From Lentzea californiensis (GTDB lineage: Bacteria; Actinomycetota; Actinomycetes; Mycobacteriales; Pseudonocardiaceae): a stretch of 64,000 bases of DNA. The stretch is taken from assembly GCF_024648825.1 (NCBI RefSeq), contig NZ_JANBBE010000011.1:186001-250000 (forward strand), given 5' to 3'. The stretch's first letter is position 1; each line of letters starts with the position of its first letter. The notes beneath the pieces were generated by a model, which saw only the letters and a list, made by a program, of their open reading frames with translations, had not been told where the DNA came from and made no database searches. Positions 1-8,002 of this stretch are shown here, in pieces. A program made the position numbers and the translations under genes.

Positions 1-104
1 ACTCCGGCGAGTTCGTCCTGACAGGACACCGGCTGTTGCTTGCGGACCGCAGGCCACGACCTCGACACTCCGCGAAGTTCAGCCGGAGGGAACCGGTCAG
101 CCCG

Positions 105-137
105 TCTCAGCAGGCGGCCGGTTGCCGCCTGCTGAGA
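105..137. terminator. Strong hairpin, probable terminator of a gene to the left
   Basis: A perfect 14-bp stem (TCTCAGCAGGCGGC at 105-118 against its complement at 124-137) with a 5-nt loop. No convincing coding frame lies in 1-104, so it most likely ends transcription coming from outside the window. Between it and the first gene there is a 12-bp palindrome, CAAACCGGTTTG (156-167), that may be an operator; otherwise I see nothing in 1-218. Confidence 0.55.
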
Positions 138-218
138 ATCGGCGTTGGCGCAGTTCAAACCGGTTTGTGAGCGGTATTGCATTTCTCGGTCGCCGATCGT
201 TCGCTTCGCCCTCGCTCC

Positions 219-224
219 TAGAAT
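219..224 (+). promoter_or_regulatory. -10 element TAGAAT of a leaderless promoter
   Basis: TAGAAT matches TANNNT and ends 7 nt before the ATG at 232, which puts the expected transcription start on the start codon. I see no good -35 hexamer and no ribosome binding site, which fits a leaderless mRNA. Confidence 0.55.
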
Positions 225-231
225 CGCGCGC

Positions 232-2256
232 ATGTGGTGGTCGGTGGACTCGCGCTCTCGTCTGGTGGGACGCGAGCGGGAGCTGACCACCGTGCGACGG
301 CTGCTGCGGCGGCACCGGCTGGTGACGCTCGTCGGTCCCGGCGGAGCGGGGAAGTCGAGGCTGGCGGCCGAACTGCGCCTCGGCGACACCGTCGTCGAGC
401 TGGAGCCCGTGCGCCGGCCGGACCTGCTGTGGCACGTGATCGCGTTCTCGCTGGACGTGTGGGAGAAGCCAGGGCTGCCGCTGCACGAGACCGTGCAGCG
501 CGCACTGGCCGATCACCGCGTGCTGGTGCTGGACAACTGCGAGCACCTGATCAACGAGGCCGCCTCGGCCGTGGCGGAACTGCTCGCCGCGTGCCCGCGC
601 CTGCGCGTCCTGGTGACCAGCCGCGAACCCCTCGACCTGGCGGGGGAGATGTGCGTCGAGGTCGGCCCGCTGCCTCCGGCGGACGCGCGGCAGTTGTTCG
701 TGGAATGCGGTGGTGCCCCGGAGCTCGCCGACTCGGTGCGGGACCACCTGCCGCTGGCGATCGAACTGGCCGCGGCGCGCACCGACCTGCCCGCGCGCCA
801 CCGCACGCTCGACGCCGTGATCGGGTGGAGTTACGACCTGCTGACACCGGCCGAGCAGTCCGCGCTGCGCAGGCTCTCCGCGCTGATCGGCGACTTCGAC
901 CTGAACCTGGCCGCCGCGGTGTGCGGCGACCGGGCGGACGTCGTGCAGCTGATGGCCTCGTTGCGCGCCAAGTCATTGGTGGTGCGCTCGCCGTCGTCGT
1001 CGGGCGCACGGTTCCGGCTGCTCGAGTCGATCCGCCTGTTCGGCCTGGCACGCCTGGAGGAGAGCGGCGAGACGGACGCGACGTTCGACCTGCTGGCCGA
1101 CTCGCTGACCGCGACGATCCAGTCCATCTCGTCGGCCCCGGTGGTCACGGCCCGAATGGACACATGGCTGGAGAGCCAGGAACACCAACTGCTGCAGGCC
1201 GTCGGCCGCATACCGCGCACCGACCCGCGCCACACGTGGCTCGTCGCGGGCGTAGTGCACGTTTGGTACCTGCACCGCTCCTACAACGAGGCGATGCGCA
1301 TGGCTGCCACCGCTTTGGCGCACGGCCCGCTGACGTCGCACGCGGAACTGCTGCTCTTCCGCGCGGCCTGGCTGGCCGGCTTCACCGGCGACAGGACCGC
1401 TGCGCTGCGGTACGCGGAGGCCCTCGTCGCGCACCCGGCCATGAGCCAGCCGGCCTGGGAGGCCCGCGGGTGGAACACGCTGGGCTACGCGCGGGGGATC
1501 AACTCCGACCTCACCGGCGCCCACACCGCCAACGAACGATCGGTAGCCGCAGCGCGCTCGCTGGGCGACCCGGAACTGTTGATGACGTTCCTGAACAACC
1601 ACGCCTGGCTCCTGATGCGCCTGGACGACCTGACAGCAGCATTCGCGGCAGCACTGGAATCGCTGTCGCTCGGCGTCCTGGACGGCTTCCGCCTGATGGC
1701 CTGCCGGCACACCGCTGGCGTGATCGCGCTGGCGGCGAACGACGTGGACCAGGCCGAGCACCACTTCACCGTCGCCCTGCGAGCAGGAGCTCCCGCGGCC
1801 GTCTCGGAGGCAGGCCTGCTCGAAGGTCTGGGCATAGTGGCGGCACACCGAGGCGACGCCGACCGCGCCGTGGTGCTGATGGCCGCCGCGGCCGCCACCC
1901 GCCGGAAACGGGGCTCCCACCAGGAGGAACCCTGGAACAGCATGGTGGCGGACGCACGCGACCTGGCACTGACCTCCGCCGGCCCGCGGCGGGCCTCGCG
2001 CGCCTGGGCACTGGGCGAGCGGCTCGACCAGGCCGGGCTGCTCGCGTACGTGAACGCGCCACGGCAGCACGGACCGCTGACCGCGCGGCAGCGGGAGATC
2101 GCGGCCCTCGTCGCGGACGGGCTGACCAACACCGAGATCGCGGTGCGGCTGGGGATCTCGGTCGCGACCGTGCGGTCGCACGTGACGCAGATGTTGTCGC
2201 GACTGGGGTTGAGCTCGCGGACCCAGCTGGCGGCGCGGACGGCGAGGGCCCGGTGA
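232..2256 (+). CDS. AAA-ATPase/LuxR-type transcriptional regulator
   Basis: A 674-residue STAND-type regulator: an N-terminal nucleotide-binding domain with Walker A GPGGAGKS (residues 35-42) and Walker B VLVLDNCE (97-104), a long helical TPR-like middle region, and a C-terminal LuxR helix-turn-helix (GPLTARQREIAALVADGL onward, about 610-665). Such proteins bind DNA through the HTH when the ATPase/TPR part senses a ligand or partner; the ligand here is unknown. The ATG at 232 is preferred over the in-frame start at 145 because the P-loop domain begins right after it and a -10 TAGAAT sits 7 nt upstream. A shorter relative follows at 2777. The last codons and stop lie inside the repeat unit that fills the next 450 bp. 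Confidence 0.85.
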   Translation: MWWSVDSRSRLVGRERELTTVRRLLRRHRLVTLVGPGGAGKSRLAAELRLGDTVVELEPVRRPDLLWHVIAFSLDVWEKPGLPLHETVQRALADHRVLVLDNCEHLINEAASAVAELLAACPRLRVLVTSREPLDLAGEMCVEVGPLPPADARQLFVECGGAPELADSVRDHLPLAIELAAARTDLPARHRTLDAVIGWSYDLLTPAEQSALRRLSALIGDFDLNLAAAVCGDRADVVQLMASLRAKSLVVRSPSSSGARFRLLESIRLFGLARLEESGETDATFDLLADSLTATIQSISSAPVVTARMDTWLESQEHQLLQAVGRIPRTDPRHTWLVAGVVHVWYLHRSYNEAMRMAATALAHGPLTSHAELLLFRAAWLAGFTGDRTAALRYAEALVAHPAMSQPAWEARGWNTLGYARGINSDLTGAHTANERSVAAARSLGDPELLMTFLNNHAWLLMRLDDLTAAFAAALESLSLGVLDGFRLMACRHTAGVIALAANDVDQAEHHFTVALRAGAPAAVSEAGLLEGLGIVAAHRGDADRAVVLMAAAAATRRKRGSHQEEPWNSMVADARDLALTSAGPRRASRAWALGERLDQAGLLAYVNAPRQHGPLTARQREIAALVADGLTNTEIAVRLGISVATVRSHVTQMLSRLGLSSRTQLAARTARAR

Positions 2257-2700
2257 GCCGGCGTGGCGGGTCTGCTGGCGTTGGGTGTGTTGAGGGGTGT
2301 GCAGGATCTGCCCGTGGTGCTGATGGTGACGGCACGATGAGCGGGCGTTCCGGATCGGCTGGAGGCGCGGGGCGCGCTGAGCGGTGTGCCGGATCTGCCC
2401 GTGGTGCTGGAGGCGGGGGCGCGGTGCGCTGGCGTGCCGGGTCGACTGGAGGCACGGGGCGCGTTGAGCGGGGCGGTGGACCTGCTGGCGGCGGGAGTGC
2501 GACGGGCCGAGGCGTCGGATCTGCCCGCAGTGCCGGCGGCGAAAGCGTGGAGAGCCGGCGCGTCGGACCTGCCGGTGGTGCTGGCAGTGTGGGCCCGGTG
2601 AGCCGGCGTGTCGGACCTCCCGGTGGTGCGGGCCCGGTGAGCTGGGGTGCCCGCGGCGCTGGCGGCGGCGCGACGAGCCGGAGCGTCAGACCTGCTGACT
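2246..2700. repeat. Degenerate GC-rich minisatellite between the two LuxR-type genes
   Basis: No gene is supported in 2257-2776. The DNA is made of imperfect copies of a core (T/G)CGGA(T/C)CTGCC(C/G)GTGGTGCTGG, starting near 2303, 2390, 2516, 2562 and 2609, roughly 40-48 bp apart or twice that. GGGCCCGGTGAGCCGGCGTG occurs exactly at 2246-2265 and 2591-2610, and its first 11 bases recur at 2630-2640. GGATCTGCCCGTGGTGCTG is exact at 2304-2322 and 2391-2409. The first copy contains the stop codon of the upstream gene. The long open frames here (Gly/Ala/Arg-rich) are a by-product of the repeats. Confidence 0.7.
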
Positions 2701-2776
2701 ACCGTGGGACGCGGGGGACCCAGAGCCGGAGGGGACCCTTGCGCGAGCCTGCCCCGCAGCGCCCAGGTGGTGCCGG

Positions 2777-3898
2777 ATGACGTGTGAGGAGTGCGGCGCC
2801 AAGCTGACCACCGCCAAGTACTGCTCCGGCGCGTGCCGTCAGCGCGCGTACCGAAGGCGTGCTCGCGGTGTCGTGCCCGCCTCGCCGCGCCTCGACACGT
2901 TCGCCGGCCGCAGCACCGAGCTGGCCGAGCTCACCACGCTGCTGGCGCGCAACAGGATCGTCACCGTCACCGGGCCGCCCGGGGTCGGCAAGTCGCGGCT
3001 CGTGCACGAGCTGGTCGCGAACCGGCAGCACGTCCTGCTGGTGGAACTGGCGGACATGACCAGGGTGCTGGACTTGCTCGCCGGCGCCCCGCAGCCCGGT
3101 CTGCTGGTGCTGGACGGCTGCGAGCGCGTGCTGGCCGGCTGCGCGGAGCTCATCGCCGCGCACCCCTCGCTTCGCGTTCTGGCGACCAGTCACGAGCCGC
3201 TGCACGTGCCGGGGGAGCAGGTGTACCGGCTCAAGCCGCTCGGTGCGCGCGATGCGAAGCGGTTGTTCGTCGACCGGGCGGTGGCGCTCGACAGCGAGTT
3301 CGACGAGAACGCCGCGCTGCTGGACGTCGTGTGCGCACGGCTGGACCGGTTGCCGCTGGCGCTCGAACTCGCGGCACGACTGGTGCGCGTGCTGACGCTG
3401 GAGGAGATCGTGACGCGGCTGGACGACCGGTTCGCCGTGCTCACGACGGGGCCTCGGGACGCGCCGGCGCACCACCGGTCGCTGCACGCCGCGTTCGACC
3501 GGTGTTACGCGTTGCTGTCCGAGGCCGAGAAGGTCGCGCTGCACAAGTTCGCGCTCATGCCGGGGACCGTCGGGCAGGAGATGGCGGAGCGGCTGCGTGC
3601 GCGGTCGCTGCTCGAACCCGACTTCACGATGCTCGAGTCGGTCCGGCAGTTCGCGTTGCCGGGGGTGTCGGTCACGACGGCGCGTCCGCAGGCCGAACCG
3701 GAGGAGGGCGCGCTCTCGTGGCGCGACGAACGGCTCCTGCGCGTCGCCGCGATGGTCGCGGAAGGGCTGACGAACAAGCAGATCGCGGACGGGCTGCACG
3801 TGTCGCTGCGGACCGTGGAGGCGGACGTGCGCGACCTGAAGTCCGTGCTGGGCGTGCGGTCGCGCGCCCAGATCGCCGCCTGGACCACACAGGCGTGA
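2777..3898 (+). CDS. Short AAA-ATPase/LuxR regulator with N-terminal zinc-finger-like motif
   Basis: 373 residues. It opens with four cysteines, C3-x2-C6 and C16-x3-C20, followed by the basic stretch RQRAYRRRAR, a small zinc-ribbon-like module seen at the start of many actinobacterial ATPase regulators. Then come a P-loop GPPGVGKS (66-73), Walker B LLVLDGCERVL, and a C-terminal LuxR HTH (EGLTNKQIADGLHVSLRTVE). It keeps the same core phrases as its larger neighbour (TSHEPLHVPGE against TSREPLDLAGE) but lacks the TPR middle region, so it looks like a compact paralogue. The target is unknown. The end is followed after 74 bp by the ccdA-like gene. Confidence 0.83.
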   Translation: MTCEECGAKLTTAKYCSGACRQRAYRRRARGVVPASPRLDTFAGRSTELAELTTLLARNRIVTVTGPPGVGKSRLVHELVANRQHVLLVELADMTRVLDLLAGAPQPGLLVLDGCERVLAGCAELIAAHPSLRVLATSHEPLHVPGEQVYRLKPLGARDAKRLFVDRAVALDSEFDENAALLDVVCARLDRLPLALELAARLVRVLTLEEIVTRLDDRFAVLTTGPRDAPAHHRSLHAAFDRCYALLSEAEKVALHKFALMPGTVGQEMAERLRARSLLEPDFTMLESVRQFALPGVSVTTARPQAEPEEGALSWRDERLLRVAAMVAEGLTNKQIADGLHVSLRTVEADVRDLKSVLGVRSRAQIAAWTTQA

Positions 3899-3959
3899 CT
3901 TCCTGCAGCACGATCTCGCCCGGTGGCGAGTCCGCTGTTCGACCGGCACTCCGCGGCTC

Positions 3960-3965
3960 TAGCCT
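3960..3965 (+). promoter_or_regulatory. -10 element TAGCCT of a leaderless promoter
   Basis: TAGCCT lies 7 nt before the GTG at 3973, the spacing expected if transcription starts on the start codon. No Shine-Dalgarno sequence precedes that GTG. Confidence 0.5.
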
Positions 3966-3972
3966 CAGCGTC

Positions 3973-4764
3973 GTGAACGAGCTCGCACTCGCGGTCGTCG
4001 CGGGAATGGTGGCCACGGTCAACCCGTGTGGATTCGCGATGCTGCCCGCCTATTTGGCGCTGGTGGCACGAGACAGCCCGGCGAGGGCCTTCATGTCCGG
4101 TTTGGTGATGACGGCTGGATTCGTCACTTTCTTCGGCGCATTCGGAATTCTCGTGAGCCCGGTGGCCGCCACTCTCAAGCGCTATCTGCCGTTCGTGACG
4201 GTCGTGATCGGGCTCGTGATGGTCGTCATCGGCGTGCTCCTGGTGCTGGGCGAGGACCTCTACTTCCGGCTGCCGAAACTCCAGGCAGCGCCGAAGAGCC
4301 TGTGGTCCATGTACGGCTACGGCATTGCGTTCGCCATCGCCTCTCTCTCGTGCGCCATCGGTCCGTTCCTCGCTGTGGTCGGTGCATCGCTGCAGACGGG
4401 CGTGATGGCGTTCTTCGCGTACGCGCTCGGCATGGGACTCATCGTCACCGTGCTCGCCGTCGCGGGTTCGGCGCTCGCACCGCACATCAGGAAGGTGCTG
4501 CCCCACGTCGGCCGCATCGGTGGCGTCGTCCTCATCGCGGTCGGCGCGTACGTGACCTACTACGGCGTCTACGAGCTGCGGTTGTTCCTGGCCGGGGGCA
4601 GCGCGATCGACCCGGTCGTGCGCGGCGCCGGACGGTTCCAGAACGTGCTCGTGCAGCTCGTCGGAGCGCTGGGGCCGTGGCCGTTCGTGGTGGTGCTGGC
4701 GATCGCGGGCGCCTGGTGGCTGAACCGGAGGCGGCGCAAGGCCGTACGTCCAGGCAGGAGGTGA
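3973..4764 (+). CDS. ccdA: CcdA-family thiol-disulfide electron transporter
   Basis: 263 residues with about six hydrophobic membrane segments. The conserved motif NPCG (17-20) in the first helix and the second conserved cysteine in SCAIGP (C127) are the redox pair typical of CcdA/DsbD-beta proteins. These carry electrons from cytoplasmic thioredoxin across the membrane to extracytoplasmic thiol proteins, for example for cytochrome c maturation. The next gene, 8 bp downstream, encodes a thioredoxin-like lipoprotein that is the obvious acceptor. The GTG at 3973 is chosen from the leaderless -10 at 3960 and because the first membrane helix begins directly. The strongly basic C-terminus (NRRRRKAVRPGRR) should be cytoplasmic. 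Confidence 0.88.
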   Translation: MNELALAVVAGMVATVNPCGFAMLPAYLALVARDSPARAFMSGLVMTAGFVTFFGAFGILVSPVAATLKRYLPFVTVVIGLVMVVIGVLLVLGEDLYFRLPKLQAAPKSLWSMYGYGIAFAIASLSCAIGPFLAVVGASLQTGVMAFFAYALGMGLIVTVLAVAGSALAPHIRKVLPHVGRIGGVVLIAVGAYVTYYGVYELRLFLAGGSAIDPVVRGAGRFQNVLVQLVGALGPWPFVVVLAIAGAWWLNRRRRKAVRPGRR

Positions 4765-4772
4765 GGAGCCGT

Positions 4773-5246
4773 ATGCGCATCCTCGGACTGCTGCTAGGGA
4801 TCCTGCTGCTCACCGGCTGCGCGGAGAAGGCGCCGACGCCGGAGAAGTTCCAGTTCACCGCCAAGACGCTGGACGGCGAGGAGTTCCGCGGCGACAAGCT
4901 CGTCGGCCAGCCCGTCGTGCTCTGGTTCTGGACGCCGTGGTGCCCGTCGTGCAACGCCGAGGCCGAGACGGTCGAGGCGCTGGCCGAGCGGCACGGCGAG
5001 GTCCAGTTCGTCGGGGTCGCGGCGGAGGACCAGCTCGACGCGATGAAGAAGTTCGTGAGCGACCACAGGATGTCCGGCTTCCCGCACCTGGCGGACCTGG
5101 ACGGCGCGGTGTGGAAGCGGTTCGGTGTCACCGCGCAGCCGACGTTCGCGTTCGTGGGCACCGACGGGTCCGTGGAACTGCTCACCGGCTCGCCCACCGA
5201 GGAGCAGCTGGACCAGCGAGTTTCCGCTCTGGTACCGAAGTCTTGA
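4773..5246 (+). CDS. TlpA/thioredoxin-like lipoprotein
   Basis: 157 residues: a lipoprotein signal with lipobox LLTGC (C16), then a thioredoxin fold with the active-site pair WCPSC (C57, C60) and the cis-proline region VTAQPTFAF. It should be an extracytoplasmic, lipid-anchored disulfide reductase that receives electrons from the CcdA protein just upstream. A good ribosome binding site (AGGAGGTGAGGAG) precedes the ATG, so unlike ccdA it is translated with a leader inside a two-gene operon. No haem-handling ResB/ResC genes are nearby, so the substrate may not be cytochrome c. Confidence 0.87.
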   Translation: MRILGLLLGILLLTGCAEKAPTPEKFQFTAKTLDGEEFRGDKLVGQPVVLWFWTPWCPSCNAEAETVEALAERHGEVQFVGVAAEDQLDAMKKFVSDHRMSGFPHLADLDGAVWKRFGVTAQPTFAFVGTDGSVELLTGSPTEEQLDQRVSALVPKS

Positions 5247-5401
5247 TCCCCGTGACATCGCGAGGTCCCGTGCTCGCACCATTTTCTCGGTAGAAAGTCC
5301 CTGGCTTGTCGGGACCAACGCCTGGTTCGGCGTCGCGTCCGGATTCGTATCGTCGAACCGGCCCGTGGCGGTGCCGCACGGCCTTGAGGAGGCAGGTGGC
5401 G

Positions 5402-5692
5402 ATGGACTACATCCAGGTCTCGCTCGGGGAGGCCATTCCCGAGCAGGCCAGGGACTACGCGTCCGATCGGATCGGCTCGCTGGACCGCTACGCGCCGGAC
5501 CGCGTCGACTTCGCGTGGGTCAACCTGACCTCGGACAAGTCCGTGATCCACGCGCACGCCCGGCTCGACCTGAAGTGGGTCGAGGTGCAGGCCTACGCGG
5601 AGGGCGACACGGTCACCGAGGTGATCGACCTGGTGCGGGAGCGCATGCGCCGCCAGCTCGTCTCGATGCACGGCGCGCTCGCCCACAACTGA
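5402..5692 (+). CDS. Short HPF/RaiA-like ribosome-associated protein
   Basis: 96 residues resembling the N-terminal ribosome-binding domain of hibernation promoting factor / sigma-54 modulation proteins: a beta-alpha-beta fold with the stretch HARLDLKWVEVQAYAEGD and a final amphipathic helix ending IDLVRERMRRQL. It lacks the long-form C-terminal dimerisation domain, so it would be a short-form or divergent member. The ATG at 5402 follows a GAGGAGGCAGG ribosome binding site. It is convergent with the pseudogene that ends 7 bp away. The family assignment is by sequence feel and is moderate. Confidence 0.6.
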   Translation: MDYIQVSLGEAIPEQARDYASDRIGSLDRYAPDRVDFAWVNLTSDKSVIHAHARLDLKWVEVQAYAEGDTVTEVIDLVRERMRRQLVSMHGALAHN

Positions 5693-5699
5693 CCGCGGC

Positions 5700-7595
5700 T
5701 CAGCGCACCTTCCGCACGGTGCCCCGAGCACCGTCCACCCGGACGACGTCGCCCGTGGCGATGCGGGTCGTCGCGTTGCCGCAGCCCACGACCGCCGGGA
5801 TGCCCAGCTCCCGCGCCACGATCGCCGCGTGCATAGGCCTGCCGTTGAGCGGGAACGCGGTCCAGCAACGAGGTCTCGCCGCCCAGCACGTCGTCGATCG
5901 GCGGGAAGAACAGGGCGTCTCCGGACGACGTGAGCTCCCCGGCCCGCAGCACGAACGCCCGCATCACCCAGAACGCGCGCACCATCTCGGAACGCGCCTG
6001 CTCGCGGGACCGCGCCCCGGCCCCGATCCGCGCCAGCCGCCGCTCGATCCGCCGTGCCCGCTGCGGATGCGCCGCCACCAGCCGGTCCCAGGCGGCCGCC
6101 CGCGCCGCCGCCTGCCGCTCCAGCAACGCGACGGGGTCCGCCAGCGCGTCCAGTTGCGCGGTCATCCACGCCGGGTCCTCGGCGGGACGAGGTTCGTGGA
6201 TCTCGAACTCGTCGTGGGACCGATGTCCCCACCGCTGCGCGTACTCCTCCCGGCTCAGCTCTTCCGAGCGCACCTGTGCCAGCCCGATCAGCGGTCCCAC
6301 GCTCGACAGCCCTTCGCCCGCGTGGAACCCGGTCAGCAACGTAGCGGCGTCCTCCTCGCCGGCCAGCGCCACGAGCTCGCGCCGCAACGCCGCCCGTCCG
6401 CCACCGGCCATTCGCGCGCCGGCGTCGAGGATCGGGCACACGAACCGCAACAGCCGGTCGATGTCGTCGTGCCACAGCGCGAGCAACGCTTCGGGCGTGG
6501 CACAGGCGGCGATGGCCCGCCGTGCGGCGGCACAGCGCGCGGGGTTGTCGCGGACCAGCCCCGGCAGCCGCGTCCGGTACAGGAACTGCTGCTTCAACGG
6601 CTCGCCCGCACCCCGCAGCACCGCGCCGAGGATCGCGGCCCGTGACATCGGCAGCGGCGGCACGGTCACACCGGCCGGGATGCGCCCGAACGTCTCCTCG
6701 CCGGAGCGCAGCATCTCACCGGCCTTGCCGACGGCAGCGCCGAACGCGGTGAAGGTGCTGATGTTGAGGTAGAAGCGGCCGCCGATGTTGCCGGAGATCC
6801 GGTGCGGCCCGATCGCCGCGTTCGACAGCACCCGCACCAGCGACCACGTCACCGGCGTCATCGCCTCGGGCACGGCCTCGCCGACGTTGCCGTTGGACCA
6901 CAGGTGGTCGCCGTCGAGCGTGTCGTTCCACTCGACCCGCGACGACGTGATCGGACGCGCCTGCAGGATCTGGAACTCACCCCCTGCCAGCGCCCACTCG
7001 ATGTCCATCGGCGTGCCGTAGAGGGCTTCGATCCGTGCACCCAGGGCGATCAGTGGCGCCTTCTGGTCGCCGGACAGGGCGTCGGCCGGGTTCTCCGTGC
7101 CGCTGACGAGTGCCTCACCGAGCCCGCGGACCGCGTCGACCACCGGCTCGGCCCGCCCGGTCACCGGGTCCGCGGTGAACAGCACGCCGGAGAACTCCGC
7201 GGGCACCATCCGCTGCACGACGACCGCCATCTCGGCCGAGGTGATCCCGTTGTGCTCGCGGTAGGCGACGGCGCGTTCGGAGCTCAGCGAGTCCCAGCAC
7301 CGCAGGACCGCGTCGAACAGCCCGTCCTCGGACACGTTCAGCACCGTGTCGTGCTGGCCCGCGAACGACAGCCCCGGCAGGTCCTCCGCGGTCGCCGACG
7401 ACCGCACCGCCACCGGCCCGCCGAGCTCGCGGAACGCCTCCAGCACGCCCTCCGTCGACCGTTCGCGGTAGGCGCGGGTCGTGAGGTGGAACCCGGCAGG
7501 CCCGCGCGGACGAGCCTCGCCAGCGACTCGCCCTTGCCGCCGGCCACGGCCAGCACCGCTCGCGGGTCGTCGAGGGGGAGGATCAGCGGGATCAT
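5700..7595 (-). pseudogene. Broken PEP-utilising enzyme (rifampicin phosphotransferase / PEP synthase-like)
   Basis: The remnant starts MIPLILPLDDPRAV with the family's GGKGESLARLV phrase. It loses frame near 7497, where RAGLP jumps to GFHLTT and the usual VPP linker is missing (about 10 nt lost). The main frame carries the ATP-grasp part (AVRSSATAEDLPGLSFAGQ) and the middle domain (SNGNVGEAVPEAMTPVTWS) down to RVPAQRQAYA near 5860. Then, in another frame, it passes straight into the swivelling His-domain remnant GRPMHAAIVARELGIPAVVG, ending at 5700. About 200 codons between these parts are gone compared with an enzyme of around 850 residues. The catalytic His motif survives, but no full-length product is possible unless the assembly is wrong at two places. 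Confidence 0.85.
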
Positions 7596-7654
7596 GTCGC
7601 CATGGTCGTCGAAACGGGCCCGCCCCGTTCGTACAAAGGGCGAAAGGAGACACC

Positions 7655-8002
7655 ATGACGCAGAAGTACCTGCTCAGCATCTACCAGCCCGACGGTGAGG
7701 CCCCGCCGCCCGAGGTGCTCGACCCGATCATGGCGGACCTCGCCTCGCTGAACGAGGAGATGCGGGCCAAGGGCGTCTGGGTGTTCGCGGCCGGCCTGCA
7801 CCCGCCGTCGACCGCGACCGTGCTCAGGACGAAGGACGACGACGTGCTGATGACGGACGGCCCGTTCGCCGAGGGCAAGGAGCACATCGGCGGCTTCACC
7901 GTCATCCAGGCCGCCGACCTCGACGAGGCGCTCGAGTGGGGCCACCGGCTCGCGGGCGTGCTCAGCCCGTTGTCGATCGAGGTCAGGCCCCTCGCGTCCT
8001 GA
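7655..8002 (+). CDS. YCII/DGPF-domain protein, partner of the ECF42 sigma factor
   Basis: 115 residues with the DGPF signature (VLMTDGPFAEGKEHIGGF). DGPF/YCII-type proteins are small proteins of unclear biochemistry that are almost always encoded next to ECF42 sigma factors, as here: the stop TGA overlaps the sigma factor's ATG (TGATG). The start at 7655 has the ribosome binding site AAAGGAGA at good spacing. A possible ECF-type promoter (CGTCGA at 7607, 17 nt, CGTAC at 7630) lies in the 59-bp divergent gap, but that is only a candidate. Confidence 0.85.
   Translation: MTQKYLLSIYQPDGEAPPPEVLDPIMADLASLNEEMRAKGVWVFAAGLHPPSTATVLRTKDDDVLMTDGPFAEGKEHIGGFTVIQAADLDEALEWGHRLAGVLSPLSIEVRPLAS

Noticed and set aside
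234..2780. Open frame of 848 codons, Arg/Gly/Ala-rich
   Set aside because: It runs in another frame across the AAA/LuxR gene and through the GC-rich repeats. Its composition is that of a shifted high-GC frame and no domain is visible.
7596..7654. ECF42-dependent promoter CGTCGA-N17-CGTAC
   Set aside because: Plausible but a single instance with no second copy in the window to compare, so it is not listed as a feature.
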